Made by a program: the position numbers and the translations under genes. The notes under the pieces are model-generated. The model saw only the letters and a list, made by a program, of their open reading frames with translations. It was not told where the DNA came from and did not search any database. Source: Saccharina japonica (taxonomy: Eukaryota > Sar > Phaeophyceae > Laminariales > Laminariaceae). Taken from it: DNA of 64,000 nucleotides. Below are positions 24,301 to 35,980 of this stretch, one piece after another. The DNA lies in contig MEHQ01002079.1 in NCBI GenBank assembly GCA_008828725.1, positions 91,443 through 155,442 on the forward strand, given 5' to 3'. Position 1 is the first letter of the stretch; each line of letters begins with the position of its first letter.

Positions 24301-27300
24301 ATCCCGATTCTGATTTATGCTATATACATATGACCCAAGAAACGACCCCTTCGATTAAACTATTAATAGCAACGAGAACAAAAATCAATGGTATTACTAC
24401 TATTAATACCATGCTGCACTCAATTTTACGAATTTCGATCTGGAAATGTAACCACCTACCAGGTATCTGTTAAGCACGTAAAACGCTATTCCCTGCGGGC
24501 CTTTTGTTTTTTTGTTTTTTTCGGGAGAGCTAGGTAAGGTTACTCTTTTCGTTTGTTTGTTTCGTGTGATGTGGTGTCCTTAACTCGGTCATCACGTCAC
24601 ATTCGGATAAGTTAAATCAGTAAATCAGTCATATATTTCAGACAGAAGAAACAGGCCTATTACGTACGCGGGATGCGTTGGTTATTGCATGAACAACACC
24701 GGGCTAAAAAAACTAAATTTCAAGTCCAAAACGCGTAAAAGTTGAGCGCGGAATCTCAGCCAGTACCTGGCAACTGGCACAGTATACTGTAATCAAGATA
24801 ACCCCCCCCCCCCCCAAAAATCGTCTGAGGGGGTGTGCTATCTTACTATTACGAGGGACCATAGTAAATAACCACCCTGCATGAAAAACGCCTTTTAAGG
24901 AAAAGCGAATTTCCTCATGTCAAAAATCTGAAAATACTTCTAGATCCCCGTTGTGATGGTATCACGTACGAGCTATGAGGAGATGCAATACGTATTACTG
25001 CGAGTAGATAGACAAATACGTACGAGTATGAGATCACGTGACGTCCTAGTAACGGAAACGTCTCCGTAGACACCTTATATAGGAACTGGGTGTTGGTCAC
25101 ACGCGTCGACCCGAATATATATCCGGTCCGTTCCAGGGGGGTACGTAGAGAGTTATAAGGCTTAGATTGGGTAGGTAATTGGTTAACCTTTGACCAGTAG
25201 TACTCGTATATAGCCCAACGGACTAATGCCTTAACCCCTTAACCCTTCTGGGACTGCAGACCCGTTTTGGGGACATACCACTCTAATTCTAAGTAATTTG
25301 TCCCCAAAACGGGACTCCAGTCCTGTAAGGGTTAAGAACTGGTCCCACGTATTTGGGGACAAACTACTTAGAATTAGTGTGGGATAAGTTTTTTTCAGTT
25401 ATGAATGGGATAAAACACTTGGCTTGGCTGGGCCAGCTCGTATAGAACCGAACTGCGGCGTGGTTTTTCTATTTGCAGAATCGTGCAAACACAATACGGT
25501 ACATATATAGGTCTATACGGTTTGGTGTGGATTTACATTTTTTTTTAATTATTATGCACGTATGTACGCATTTACGGTGCGCTGCGGTGCGTTTTTATTT
25601 TATGCAAATGCAAATGCCGAAAGTAGGTATACCTATGCATTTTGAGCCATTTATAGGTACATAAAATGTTGCACTCGGGAAAAGGCTTGCTGGCCCTCCC
25701 TCTGATTGGCCAGCCCGATCGTACCTATTGTCGGCTGAAAAGTTCAAGGTACACCTCTCTGTGGTTACTCAAGTTGAGCTTCACATATTTTCGGGTTCAA
25801 TTGTACCTGTAAAGGGCTCTTTCCTGACTAAGAATACTTCTCCTAGCCGACAGCCCAATTTATTGTTGGGTTCTTACGTCCTTACTGAGTTTGCACTCTA
25901 AACAAATGCACAGCCCCCCGCAAACGTTGATTTTGCTATCTGTTCGCGGGTTTTGGTTGACAGCTCGGGTCGGCGCCACCTGGCGCCGACGGCTCCGTGA
26001 CCGTAGTTCAGTTGTACCAGAAAATGGTTCAAGTGAGCCTTTTATGGCTAGATATGAAGCCAGACATATGTAAACCCCAACTTGAGTAGCTCCAGAGAGA
26101 AATATTTTGAATTTTTCAGCCAAGAACAGGTATATTCGGGCGCTGGACAATCAGAGGGAGAGCCAAGAAGCCTTTTCCCGAGTGCAATATTTAGTGTACC
26201 TATAAATTGATCAAAACGCATACGTAGGTATACCTATTTTTAGCTTATGCGGTGCGGTTTCAAAATCGTACGGTGCGGCGCGGTTCGGCGAAAGCCGGTA
26301 AAAACGTAAAAACCGCACCGCACCGTGAGAAATAGCACACCCTGCAGACTTGCGTAATTTTTTATGCGGTTTTCGTTCCAACGAAAAAAATGCTATAGTC
26401 TACAGTAGGGGGGCCTATATAAGGCGGTCTGAATAAGGCGGTCGTTCGAGATAAGGCGGTCAAAATCGGCTTGACACGACAGAAGATGCGAATAGGGCGG
26501 CAACCGCCCTATATAGCAACCGACCCTATATAAGGCGGTAACAACCCCATTCAGGGCAGCTACCGCCTTATTCAGGGAGGCTACCGCCCTATACACGGCC
26601 CATTTTCGCCTCCACATCAGTATAAAACATCGCCCTGGTGCTGCGTTTGGGCGAGATACACCTAATAAGAAACAGAAAATCTGGTCCAGGCTGGATTTCT
26701 TAGTCCAGCGGGGGTGCTTTCTACACTACAGTGGAGGACCAGAAGGATGCCATAGAGGCTATGCAACTCGATGCGGTAGACGAGATGACGGAAGCGTTGA
26801 AAGGCGCTCACGTCAACGAGGTGAATGCTGAAGATATCGAAGACAGCGATGAGGATGCGACGGGGCACGGGGGCGGTGCCCCCCCGTCCTACGTGGAACT
26901 TTCGTCGCACTTCGTTTCTCTGGAGAGCGCAGCGGAGGCGTACGGCAATGGCGATGCCTCCTTCTATCTGCAGAAGGCCAGGATGTCGTGCACCAAAGCG
27001 TATGCCTCTAAGCCAGTGCAGTAGGCAGATATGAGGCCATTTTGTGAGCCTCAACAAGGCCAGGGGGGGGGGCACAGCGGAGGACTGTAGTGCAGTACAG
27101 TAGTCAGACAGTAGCACGGTGCCGTAGAATAGGTTGGAGCTCTGTTGTGAATGTGTAGCAAAGCAAAGAGTCCTCTCCGTACAACAGTACGGCAGTATAT
27201 ATCTTCTCTGGGTGGAGTTGTGTCTTCGGTGGGCTCTGTCGCCCGCAGCTCAATTAATATTATACTTCTCAACATTCAAAGTGCGTGTGCACCCGTCTGC

Positions 27301-30300
27301 TTTGCTGTGCTTTGGTGTGTATTTGACACCACACATATTTACTGGGTTCAGCACTGGTACTGCTGCAACGCTGTACCTTCCTTCTCCGAGCACACGTATG
27401 ATATCCCTCTTCGTGAGGCCCTCTGAGTCATCTTCTGGGTCAGAGGCACTCTGTGCTGTACCTTAAAATGGCTGTATGCACTCAATAGAGCGGTTACGCG
27501 CCTATTGGGATATACACACAAGCCCAATAGGGCGGTCAACCGCCTACTCTCGAATAAGGCCGGTCTTTCGAGATAGGGCGGTACAAAACCTCGGTACACT
27601 ATACCGCCTTATATAGGCCCCCCCACTGTATATCCAACATACATACCGTAGCAATAATCTAGGAATATCATATTATGGCCCCACGGAAACGGTTCACCGT
27701 ATGTACGTATAGAGCGTTGAGTCCGCACACGGGTAGGCTGTGATCGTTTTTCAGCATCCGATTTTCCAGAACGGGAAGGTAGGCTGACAACACCGAACAC
27801 AACAAGGTGTTTTCGGAAATATATCTAGTCAGGAAAGAGAGAGAGAGAAAGAGAGAGAGAGATAGATAGACAAAGAGAGAGAGAGATAGACAAAGAGAGA
27901 GATAGACAAAGAGAGAGAGAGATAGACAAAGAGAGAGATTAGGGAGAAGGAAGAGGGAAGAGAAGAGAGCGGGGACGCGCGGGGGGGGGAGGGGGGAGAG
28001 AGAGGGAGAGAGAGAGAGATAGCCTTCCGAAACTAGAATGTTCGATTTTTAGTTGGCACACCCTTACCGCTGTTGAGAAAACGAGCGCCGAGATGGCACC
28101 CCTGTGCGAACTCAACGCTCTGCGCGGCACATCTCTTACTACTACGCATTACTGTGCACCTTCGAGCACTAAAAAACAAAACACGGAAAGCTCTATGATT
28201 GTGAGGACACCAGTTTTATGTCCGAGAGGGTCTATCTATTGTCTAGGCACGCGGTGTTCATGTCTGCCACTCGTAAGCCGGTTGCCCCGGTGGTCTATTA
28301 ATAGGTGGTATCCTCGAATGCTGCTAAAAAGGTTATTTCATCAGTTCAAATCCCAACGTGTGTGGTGAGAATTTCTTTATTTATTTGCAAAAAAAAAGAA
28401 GAAGGAGCCAACCAAGGGCTTGAACCAACGATGTAACTGTTGAGACGCGTTGTGAAGATAAGCCACGGCCTTACGGCCGCGGCATCATGCACTAAGTTTA
28501 GGCAGTATGGGGCAAGCCCGACTACTGTGCAGGTTCACTCTGGTTACTACCAGGTATCAATCACTCTCACTCACACGTGTTTGGTTCATAGTATTAGCGG
28601 TTCCTTGCCTCTCCAGAAGTTCTGAGCAAGAGGGCAAGTATTCCTCTTCTCATCAGATGAATATATAAATAGTAACGCCTCCACAACAATAGAGGGGAAA
28701 CGGGGATATCATGAATACCATGACACAAGCCCACCCTGAAGGGCAGTATATGCAGATGCATGGAAATCAGGAGGGTACAAAATCCATCCAGAAAATTCTG
28801 AGAAATGGATCGAAGATACTGTGCTTCACAACCCACTCCCACACCTCTGTAACTTGCAAGGCGAAAGCCGGTAAAAACAAAGCTGCCGCCTACTAACCAA
28901 GGACGACACGATAACCATGCTGAAGAAAGGCGGCAAGCCGAAGAGTGCACCCAACGTACGGAGCGGAAACGCGTCGGGCAATCCGAAAGTAAGCGGTCTG
29001 GTGGAACAGTGCAAAGTGACACAAAAAGAAGCCTTGCCCAAGTGGGAAAAAGAGAAGGGCGCTCGATAGCCGAGGTGGCCAAACAGTTTCGGGAACGACT
29101 TGCAGCACACTCAAACAAGAGTGGCGCGGAGGAACCCAAAAAACAAAACAAAATCCGACAACGGGAAGGGCGCTCGATAGTCGAGGTAGCCAAACAGTTT
29201 CTGTGGTGTGGGTATATATAGGCACCATTTTACGCGATTCGACGAGGGAAGAAAGGGCTGGAATTATTATCGCGATGAAACATGAAGGCACGAACCGTAT
29301 AGTTGGGGAGGGGGAGGGGGAGGAGAGCCTGCTATGTGACCCCGGACCTGAGTTTCGACTATTAATATTAATATAGGAGGGGGAGAGAAAAGGAGGGCGA
29401 AGATAATAAATGGGAAGACAAAAATAGGGTAAAAGCCAAACATAGGTATACCTGGTCCTTTTGAGCCATTTATAGGTACACTAAATATTGCACTCGGGAA
29501 AATATTTCCTGGTCCTATCTCTGATTGGTCAGCTTCGCCCGATCGTACCTACTGTTGGCTGAAAAAAAACAGGTACACCTCTCTGCGGCTACTCAAGTTG
29601 GGCTTCACCTATTTTTGGAAACGATTGTATCCATAAATGGCGCATTTTATGCTCTTTTTCGCAAAACTTGAAATATGACCACAGCGCCGTCGGGCCCAGG
29701 TGACCCGAGCTGTAAAAAAAAGTATGAACGTATGTTGCGAAATTGCATTTTGATAATTAACCCGTATTGTATCACAGAGTACCGTACACTCAGTAAAAAC
29801 CCATTAAGGGGCCCCTTCGGTCATGATGAAACACGAGTCTTCCATCATTGAAAAATATACGATCGTATATTTCTCGTTTTTTTTACAGCAATACCATTTC
29901 TGGTATAATAACACCATATCAGTACTCCTTACGGAAAACGGCATATCTCCAGTTCTAATGCTCAGTATTTCGCCCATAGAGTAGTTGCAAAGAGCCTAGA
30001 CCAAGAAAAAAAAATATTTAGAGGCACTTTACGTGACGACCAAGGCGTCTGATCGATATGCCTCCCGAGACACAAATGTTGACCATGGTCTAGGCTCTAA
30101 CGAAAAGGGCCTCTTTAGAGGCACTTTCCGTGACGACCAAGGCGTCTGATCGATATGCCTCCCGAGACACAAATGTTGACCATGGTCTGGGCTCTTTGCA
30201 ACTACTCTATGGGCGAAGTACTGAGCATTAGAACTGGAGCTATGCCGTTTTCCGTAAGGAGTACTGATATGGTGTTATTATACCAGAAATAGTATTGCTG

Positions 30301-32352
30301 CTGTAAAAAAAACGAAAAATATATATTTTTTCAACGATGGAAGACTCGTGTTTCATGATGACCGAAGGGGCCCCTTAACAAACTACTGTGCTGTTGGGTA
30401 GGACAAGGTTTTTCTTTCCTAAGCAAGACCTTAGTAGGTACGTAGGTACAGGTTGAGCCATTTATAGGTACTATTGGAGCCAAAATAAATATAGATGAAG
30501 CCTACGAGGGTAACTTGAGTAGCCACAGAGAGGTGTACCGGGAACTTTTCCACCAACAAATCGTAGGTCGATCGGGCGTGGTCAACAAGAGTGAGGACCA
30601 GAGGGAGTATTTTCCCGAGTAGTGCAATATTTAGCGTACCTATAAATGGATTAAAAGTCCTATTAATAAGTAGATTTTGCCCAAAACAAAATGTACTGCT
30701 TGTATTATAACTGACACTTTTTATACCGGTGTCGTCGTGCAATGCAAACACGAATACGAGCATAAATCCGTTGTCCTCGGGCGGACGACATTACATGTGT
30801 ACCAGGTATATGAAAGAGGCTGTTAATACATTCGGTCCGAAGAAAAGTTGAGGCTCGTTTTCTCACGATATGTATCATGTACATACGTCCAAGATATTTG
30901 ACCGAAGAAACGGTGTGCTCAACATTATGGGTGTGTCGTAAATCATAACCCCATACCAGACCCTATAACCCTATACTACTGTAGTTACATACCAGGGTAT
31001 TTACGAGCACACACCTGTAGCCCGTAAACCAGACGCTCCGCGCCCTCTCCCGAAGCCTTCGTGCGGATGGCAATACCAGTGGCCTTTTCAGAGAAAGAGC
31101 CGACGGCAACCCACGGATTTCCGGTCTTCTGCTCGACCTGGGACGAGTACTCGTAACGCTGAACCATGTTCGTGTATGTCACCCAGCCGCCCCCCGTCAG
31201 GCCAGCGGTAGGCGCGCGGCCCCACGAGCATCCCGCGACCTCTTTCTCCACTTGCCGTAGTTTCCGGGGCTGTCTGCCTTGATCGGCCAGGGTTGTGAGC
31301 CTACGCCTCGTTGTCGTCAACGACAAGACGCTGCTGGCTATGGCGGTACTCAGGCCCCCCGACGACAGTTCCGGCCGGTGAAACTCGCCGTGCGCCCCTG
31401 CATCCCGGGCGGCGTCGGCCATCGCCTCGAGGACGGAGAAGTCTCCGTCCCGACGGGCAATCCCGAGGGTCGTCACGCTGAGCTGCTGCCCGAGCAGCCC
31501 CGCCAGAGAGCGCACCCTGTCGGTGATGCTGTCCACCACGTCCTGGTAGTCCTCGCCGTCGCAACATGTGATCTGGTCGCTCGGCCTACCGTCCGAGAGG
31601 AAGAGCAGAGCAAGGGCACAACAGCCGCTGCTGGTGTCGCCGGCCCCGAGAAGTTCCTCAGCGGCGGCAATGGCGGGAAGGTAGTGGCCGTGCGACCGCG
31701 GCTCGCCGTCGTCGTGCAGGCCGACGAACTTGTCGTACAGGACCAGGCCCATGGGCTCCCGCTCGAAGATAACCTCCGCCGAGTCGCGCATGAGGATGAG
31801 GGACACGACATCTGTGTCGGAGCCCTCTTGGCTCACGCGCTGCTTGGCCACGAAGTCGAGGGCCAGCATCCCAAAAACGGCCTGGGAGCGGGTTTTGAAG
31901 TCGAAGACGTCGTGTGTCCTCATGGAGCCGGACTGGTCGACGACGATGACCGTGTGCGACGTGCACAGGGACGGGTCCCTCTCGAGGCGCTGCTTGGCGG
32001 CCTCGTGGCCCCGGCGGTGCATCGGCGTCAACGGCGGGTGCGGGATATGGATGGGCACGCCGTACGACGTAATCTCCCGCGTGGACGATGCGTCCGTGAT
32101 GTACACGATGTCGGCATGGGTGTACTTCCACCTGGCGGCGCCGGTGGTGCGGTGTCGACTCGCTCGTTCCTTTACCCCGAACTTGACCGCCGCCTGCAAG
32201 TCGAGCCGGTCTATCCCGCGGAGGGAGCGACGCTCCCTGCCATGGAGACTCGAGAAGAAGGGGACGTCGCTTATGATGCCAGGAAGAAAAGCTGGAGGAG
32301 CCTTTTCTCCTACTCCTACCGCGGTTGTTGTTGTTGGCATTTCATGCGCCAT
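20450..32352 (-). CDS. VWA-domain alpha-kinase (two exons, 9.6-kb intron)
   Basis: A predicted protein of about 760 aa, from exons 32352-31015 and 21394-20450. The N-terminal half has a von Willebrand factor A domain with the metal-binding motif DQSGSM (about residue 139) and a later LFLSDGRPSDQ. The C-terminal half is an atypical alpha-kinase: GYTKWN, FSHFTYRHT, VCDLQGV, ELTDPVIHY, then KTDLGSRG and the zinc-type HKCNDVC near the end. The order VWA then alpha-kinase matches the VwkA-type kinases known from Dictyostelium, which act on cytoskeletal and contractile-vacuole functions; substrates here are unknown. The exon junction is ACAG|GTGTGT to GCAG|GAGATC, phase 0, joining GAERLVYGLQ to EIDSSGGSSL inside the kinase N-lobe. 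I chose ATG 32352 because the preceding in-frame GTG is not a eukaryotic start. No TATA box is obvious. Confidence 0.85.
22435..22500 (+). other. A-box-like segment, no tRNA
   Basis: TAATAGCTCAGTGGTTGTGG resembles the 5' half of a tRNA, but no B box or closing stem follows. It probably belongs to a decayed short element. Confidence 0.15.
23836..24010 (+). repeat. Decayed TRIM relative
   Basis: Matches the internal segment and LTR start of the 10156-10861 element (GAGGAG-CGCATCTT-GACTC, TTTCTGCATATA, CGGCCCATCAG-GTGGGC, then GGCCGGTAATT). Several indels are present and no second terminal repeat was found. Confidence 0.6.
24160..24260 (+). repeat. C-tailed short element, 3' part
   Basis: Core GTAGGGATGCGAGGGTCTAT is intact, and a C run precedes the copy at 24143-24152. 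The usual tail after GTAC is degraded here. Confidence 0.65.
25239..25335. mobile_element. TTAA-flanked palindromic MITE
   Basis: 97 bp including TTAA at both ends. The arms of about 37 bp run TTAACCCTT through CCCGTTTTGGGGACA and its complement, around a 23-bp loop. A related half-element follows immediately (GAACTGGTCCCAC, then GGGGACAAACTACTT). Relatives are at 46790-46922 and 53276-53457. TTAA targets and C-starting ends fit the piggyBac group; no transposase is present. Confidence 0.6.
25626..26233. repeat. Foldback element with about 170-bp arms
   Basis: The left arm (GGTATACC, CATTTATAGGTAC, TTGCACTCGGGAAAA, GTACACCTCTCTG) is mirrored imperfectly at the right. The loop of about 240 bp has no coding capacity. 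The same arm sequence forms the 29443-30668 element. Confidence 0.65.
26403..27628 (+). mobile_element. pogo/Tigger-like DNA transposon remnant
   Basis: Ends CAGTAGGGGGGCC and CAGTGGGGGGGCC (reversed) continue as matching inverted repeats for 26 bp with one mismatch, between TA dinucleotides (26401-26402, 27629-27630). Subterminal ATAAGGCGGT/ACCGCCTTAT blocks recur at both ends. TA targets and CAGT-starting ends fit Tc1/mariner-pogo elements. The interior is about 1.2 kb, far less than an autonomous copy. Confidence 0.7.
26701..27024 (+). pseudogene. Possible C-terminal relic of a pogo-type transposase
   Basis: An open frame after TAG 26701 ends at TAG 27024, with about 107 codons and no early ATG. 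The stretch VNEVNAEDIEDSDEDATG recalls the acidic tail after the DDE domain of CENP-B/pogo-like transposases. No DDE residues are present. The assignment rests mainly on the surrounding inverted repeats. Confidence 0.35.
27831..28020. repeat. GA-rich simple repeat
   Basis: (GA)n interspersed with GATAGACAAAGAGA units, then a G-rich stretch. Confidence 0.8.
29443..30668. repeat. Foldback element hosting a nested MITE
   Basis: The outer arms (GGTATACCTGG...CATTTATAGGTACAC and its complement) are the same family as 25626-26233. They are interrupted by the 575-bp palindromic element at 29804-30378. Confidence 0.6.
29804..30378. mobile_element. Nested palindromic MITE with about 195-bp inverted repeats
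   Basis: Starts TTAAGGGGCCCCTTCGGTCA and ends with its near-perfect complement. The arms stay matched through AGTACTCCTTACGGAAAACG and GTAGTTGCAAAGAGCC. The centre is a direct repeat of about 80 bp (30020-30099, 30115-30194) carrying ACGTGACGACCAAGGCGTCT. No coding capacity. Confidence 0.75.
31015..32352 (-). other. Alpha-kinase gene, exon 1 (VWA domain)
   Basis: 446 codons. The first 130 residues include a Pro-rich lead and a segment before the VWA fold. The MIDAS codons are at 31938-31921. The last 60 residues (TYTNMVQRYEYSS, then KATGIAIRTK) begin the kinase N-lobe, so the intron splits the kinase domain itself. Confidence 0.85.
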
Positions 32353-33060
32353 TATCACGAATAACGCGAAAACGAGACAACGCTCACAGTAGCACGGGGT
32401 GTCGAAGCGTTATGTATACAGCCTTGCTTGCTGCCACTGCCTGCACTGCTGCTGCTGCTGCTGCTGTGTTGCTGCTGTTGGTGGTGCTTGCTGCTGTTTG
32501 TTATTACACGAGTACTCGTACCTGTTTTGGCTCTTGTATCCGCCGGTGAAAATGCCTGTGATCAATCATGCCGATTGTTTGCGGACTAATTACTTATTTC
32601 CGTCCGAAAGATTATATACCACCGGGACAACCAAACAAACTGGTACGATACGTACGTATTAATTGTGCGACCTTTTACTTTAGGTACGATCTCCGATACT
32701 CACCCAACTTTAGGCACGTTGGTATGATACCATACTATTAATACTACTGTTTTGTAGAAGTAGAATCTTAATCTTCTTCTACTCGTATACTGTAGTACTC
32801 GAAGTATAAATACTACTTCGTATATTTCAAGATACGATACTGCTGTACACGATCTTGTGAAGATACTGGATCCGCCAGGAGGCCCCATAGCCGACGATCC
32901 TGTAGACCTCTGTGGACGATCCGTGTGATAAACTCGGGCAGGTATTATTAGTCCGTTGGGCTCGTACTACTGGTAAAAGGTTAACCAATCTAAAGCCCCA
33001 TAACACTCTCTCCCCCTTCGGAACAGCGGGGTCTTTGGTGTGGGGCTGTACGTACGTGCC
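32353..33060. other. 5' flank of the alpha-kinase gene
   Basis: The promoter must lie here for a minus-strand gene. It has a CTG/TTG-rich run at 32444-32490, then AT-rich DNA with ACTATTAATA. No canonical TATA box or other gene was found. Confidence 0.45.
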
Positions 33061-33065
33061 TATTA

Positions 33066-33819
33066 GGGCCATTCCTAACGAACAAAAAAAAATCACGATT
33101 CGTGACGTTTTGGCATGACAAAATATCACGATTCGTGATGTTTCTTTCCTAACGAAAATAGGTGCTTTTTCGTCACGTTTCGTGATATTTTCAAATTATA
33201 AAAAATCCGATATTTTCAAACCAACGGTATTTGAGGGTAGGGCCAACTCTCGCAGGTAGGTCACGGCCAGGCCGTGCCGGGCCGACCGCGCCCGACCCGG
33301 TCCGTGATTCAAACCATGGGCAGAGGCCCGACACGGTCTGTGATATTCAAACCTCACGCGCCGTCGGCCAGGCCAGGTCCGCGCGAGGTTCCAATCTCGC
33401 TGACATGACGTCTGCTCTGCCTGGCCCATAAGATTTTCAGATTATTTTTGCTTTTTCTTCACGCTGTGTCTCCGCCTCCTCGAGATTTCGAGGTCACAGC
33501 AGGCTCGTTACCCCGCACCCAGCAGTGCCTTTAGGCAGCCGCTCGCTGTCCACAACCGGCGTACGGAGCAGGGCCTGGCATGCCCTTATACCGGCCCTCG
33601 GATACCGTTGGTGTCGGGTGGGTTACGTAGTGCCTTGATCAGGCGTATTTTGAGCCACGACAAATGTCGTGAATCGTGATTTCGTTTTTTTTTAAGAAAT
33701 TGTAAAAAAATTGGCGTCATGAATCGTGAGGTTTTTGTCGTGAATCACGACAAAAAAAATCACGATTCACGACAAAAACCTCACGAATCGTGATTTTTTT
33801 CGTTCGTTAGGAATGGCCC
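33066..33819. mobile_element. Harbinger-like MITE with TTA target duplication
   Basis: 754 bp with inverted ends GGGCCATTCCTAACGAAC extending about 40 bp, flanked by TTA on both sides (33063-33065, 33820-33822). The subterminal region holds many ATCACGATTCGTGA palindromes. The interior (33230-33600) is GC-rich and non-coding. A 3-bp TTA/TAA target and GGGYC termini fit PIF/Harbinger. Confidence 0.75.
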
Positions 33820-33904
33820 TTAATAGTCTCCCATGGAGGCCCAAAAAGTAGAGTGTTTTATCAGGTTCTACATGAGGAAATTCGCTTTTTTCTTTTAAAA
33901 AGCG

Positions 33905-33985
33905 TTTTCATGGTTGAAGTGAGATTCGAACTCACGACCACTGTCGTACTAACTACTAAACCCATGTATGGTCCCGAGGCCATTT
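33905..33985 (-). other. tRNA-like relic
   Basis: On the minus strand GTGAG-TTCGAAT-CTCAC is a perfect T arm. GGTTTAG pairs mostly with TTCAACC as an acceptor stem, and a T run follows. Only about 18 nt separate the 5' acceptor from the T arm, so D and anticodon arms cannot form: a deleted tRNA-derived sequence. Confidence 0.35.
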
Positions 33986-34395
33986 GTTAGCTTAGTCCGT
34001 GGTATGGGCTACTGGTAAAAAGGTTAACCAATCCCCACCACCCAATCTACGTCAGTCAGCCTTGTAACACCCCCCCCCCCGGTCAATGGCCAAATGACTA
34101 AGGCAAGCAACAAATGGGAATTACGCCCCTCCCCCCACGCCCCCCCGTTCAGAACAGCGGGGTCTTTGGTGTATACTTGTAGTGCCGGAGTCGCGGATTC
34201 ACCAGAGTTTTCCCCGCGACCACCTGGCCTATTGCGACCTGGCTACAGACCGACACAGCTGCAGCAGCGCGCGAAGGACACGTTGTCAAGCCCATGCTAC
34301 TACATTGCCCCGCCTATGTAGCTATCTATGTAGTCCGTGAGAGCACTGTACGCTATACGGTACTTTGCGTCGACGGCTTGGCTGCTGCTGCTATT

Positions 34396-34396
34396 G

Positions 34397-34469
<73 letters not shown>

Positions 34470-34470
34470 A
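34396..34470 (+). repeat. (TTG)n microsatellite
   Basis: About 24 uninterrupted GTT/TTG units. Translated runs of Leu, Cys or Val are artefacts of this tract. Confidence 0.95.
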
Positions 34471-35044
34471 CTTTGCTTATAATGTTTTCATGCAAAAACA
34501 TATTCATCATACAAAACCTACGCACACGGCTGCTGCGACGATGGGATGAGCCCAAATCCGCTCCGATGACACGGAACATAATAAAACAACAGGAAAACCT
34601 AAAAAAAAACAACAGCATTGAATTGCTACAACTATTATAATAATGATAATATCATAGCTACGTGGGACACAACAAACAGGATGTTAAGAGTAATAGCAAA
34701 CAACAAACTTGGTTGGTCGCGTTCGCGCCATCTGGTATGCGGAAAAAATGAAAGTAATAAATCAACCATTTTCAATTGGTCGTACTCACAGCTGACGTAT
34801 TTTGACCATAAAAAATATGGGGAACTCCTGTCCCTCCGCTTAATAACTGTTAATTAATCGAGAAAACATCTATAAAAAGCACGCAGAACACTGCTACTAC
34901 ACCACTTTTTACTATTAATACTTGATTTTAAAGAAGCGGTTATTTTATTATTATTTTGGGTCAGGCTCCAGTTCTTACTGTAGTCTTACCTGGTCTTACT
35001 TTTATTACACGTTAGACAGGGTGTGCCCTACACTATTAATACTA

Positions 35045-35980
35045 TCAGTATACTAATGACATAACAGCCGATTTTCCTAATCGAGAATTGCCTTTCCGAT
35101 CAGAATGAAAATCGAAAGTATTGGTTTTTGAATTGTAAGATGTACTTCTCTCACAGTCATTTTTTTCACGGTAAACTATTATTGTCAGTTGTGACACCCG
35201 TCGATGACAAAAAAAAAAAAACGAAATCGGCATCGGCTGTCTCAAGATATCGAAGATCGCAGAAAATCTGGATTTATGGGCGAGGTACCTCGCTCATAAA
35301 TGCAAATTCCCTTAAATCCTTGATTTTTCGAGCCTGTCAAGGTTGATTTCAATTTTGTTTCGTGGAACGATACCTACCATCGAGGAACATATACCAGCCG
35401 ATTTTCCTAATTGAGAATTGCCTTTCCGATGAGGATGAAAATCGAAAATATTGTTTTTTGAATTGTAACAGAGATAGATGTACTTCCGTTGCAGTCACTT
35501 TTTTCACTGTAAACTATTGTCAGTTGTGACACCTGTCGATGACAAAAAAAAAACAACGAAATCGGCATCGGCAGTCTCAAGATATCGAGGATCCCAGAAA
35601 ATCTGTATTTATGGGTGATGGACCTCGCTCATACAGTAAATGCAAATTCCCTTAAATCCTTGATTTTTCGAGCCTGTCAAGGCCGATTTCATTTTTTTTT
35701 TCGTGGATCGATACCTACCATCGAGGACCATATTTTCTACGTCAAATTTTAATCGTGAGCGAGATACAACTCTTAAACAAAAACAAAGTACTAAAATCGA
35801 TTTTCATTCTCATCGGAAAGGCAATTCTCAATTAGGAAAATCGGCTGTTGTTATATTTTCTAGGTCAAATTTTGATCGTGAGAGAAATTCAACTCTTAAA
35901 CAATCACAAAGTATTAAAATCGATTTTCATTCTCATCGGAAAGGCAATTCTCAATTTGGAAAATCGGCTGTTACATGGTT
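35045..35980. repeat. Four-fold repeat cluster, two direct and two inverted
   Basis: GAGAATTGCCTTTCCGATNAG occurs near 35082 and 35411 in one orientation, within two roughly 330-bp direct units. Its complement CATCGGAAAGGCAATTCTCA occurs near 35812 and 35934. The cluster can fold on itself. No gene. Confidence 0.65.

Larger units (their letters stand above)
21395..31014 (-). other. 9.6-kb intron of the alpha-kinase gene
   Basis: Bounded by consensus GT (31014-31013) and AG (21396-21395). It contains a TRIM relic (23836-24010), a C-tailed element (24160), a TTAA palindrome (25239-25335), a foldback (25626-26233), a pogo-like element (26403-27628), a GA-rich tract (27831-28020) and a nested foldback (29443-30668). 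No independent gene inside it is convincing. Small open frames at 28711-29221 repeat the peptide motif REGRSIxEVAKQF twice, but are otherwise unrecognised. Confidence 0.8.

Noticed and set aside
31279..32364. 361-codon plus-strand open frame over the VWA exon
   Set aside because: Antisense shadow of the VWA domain. The minus frame carries the MIDAS motif and splice-compatible end, and GC-rich codons keep the opposite strand open.
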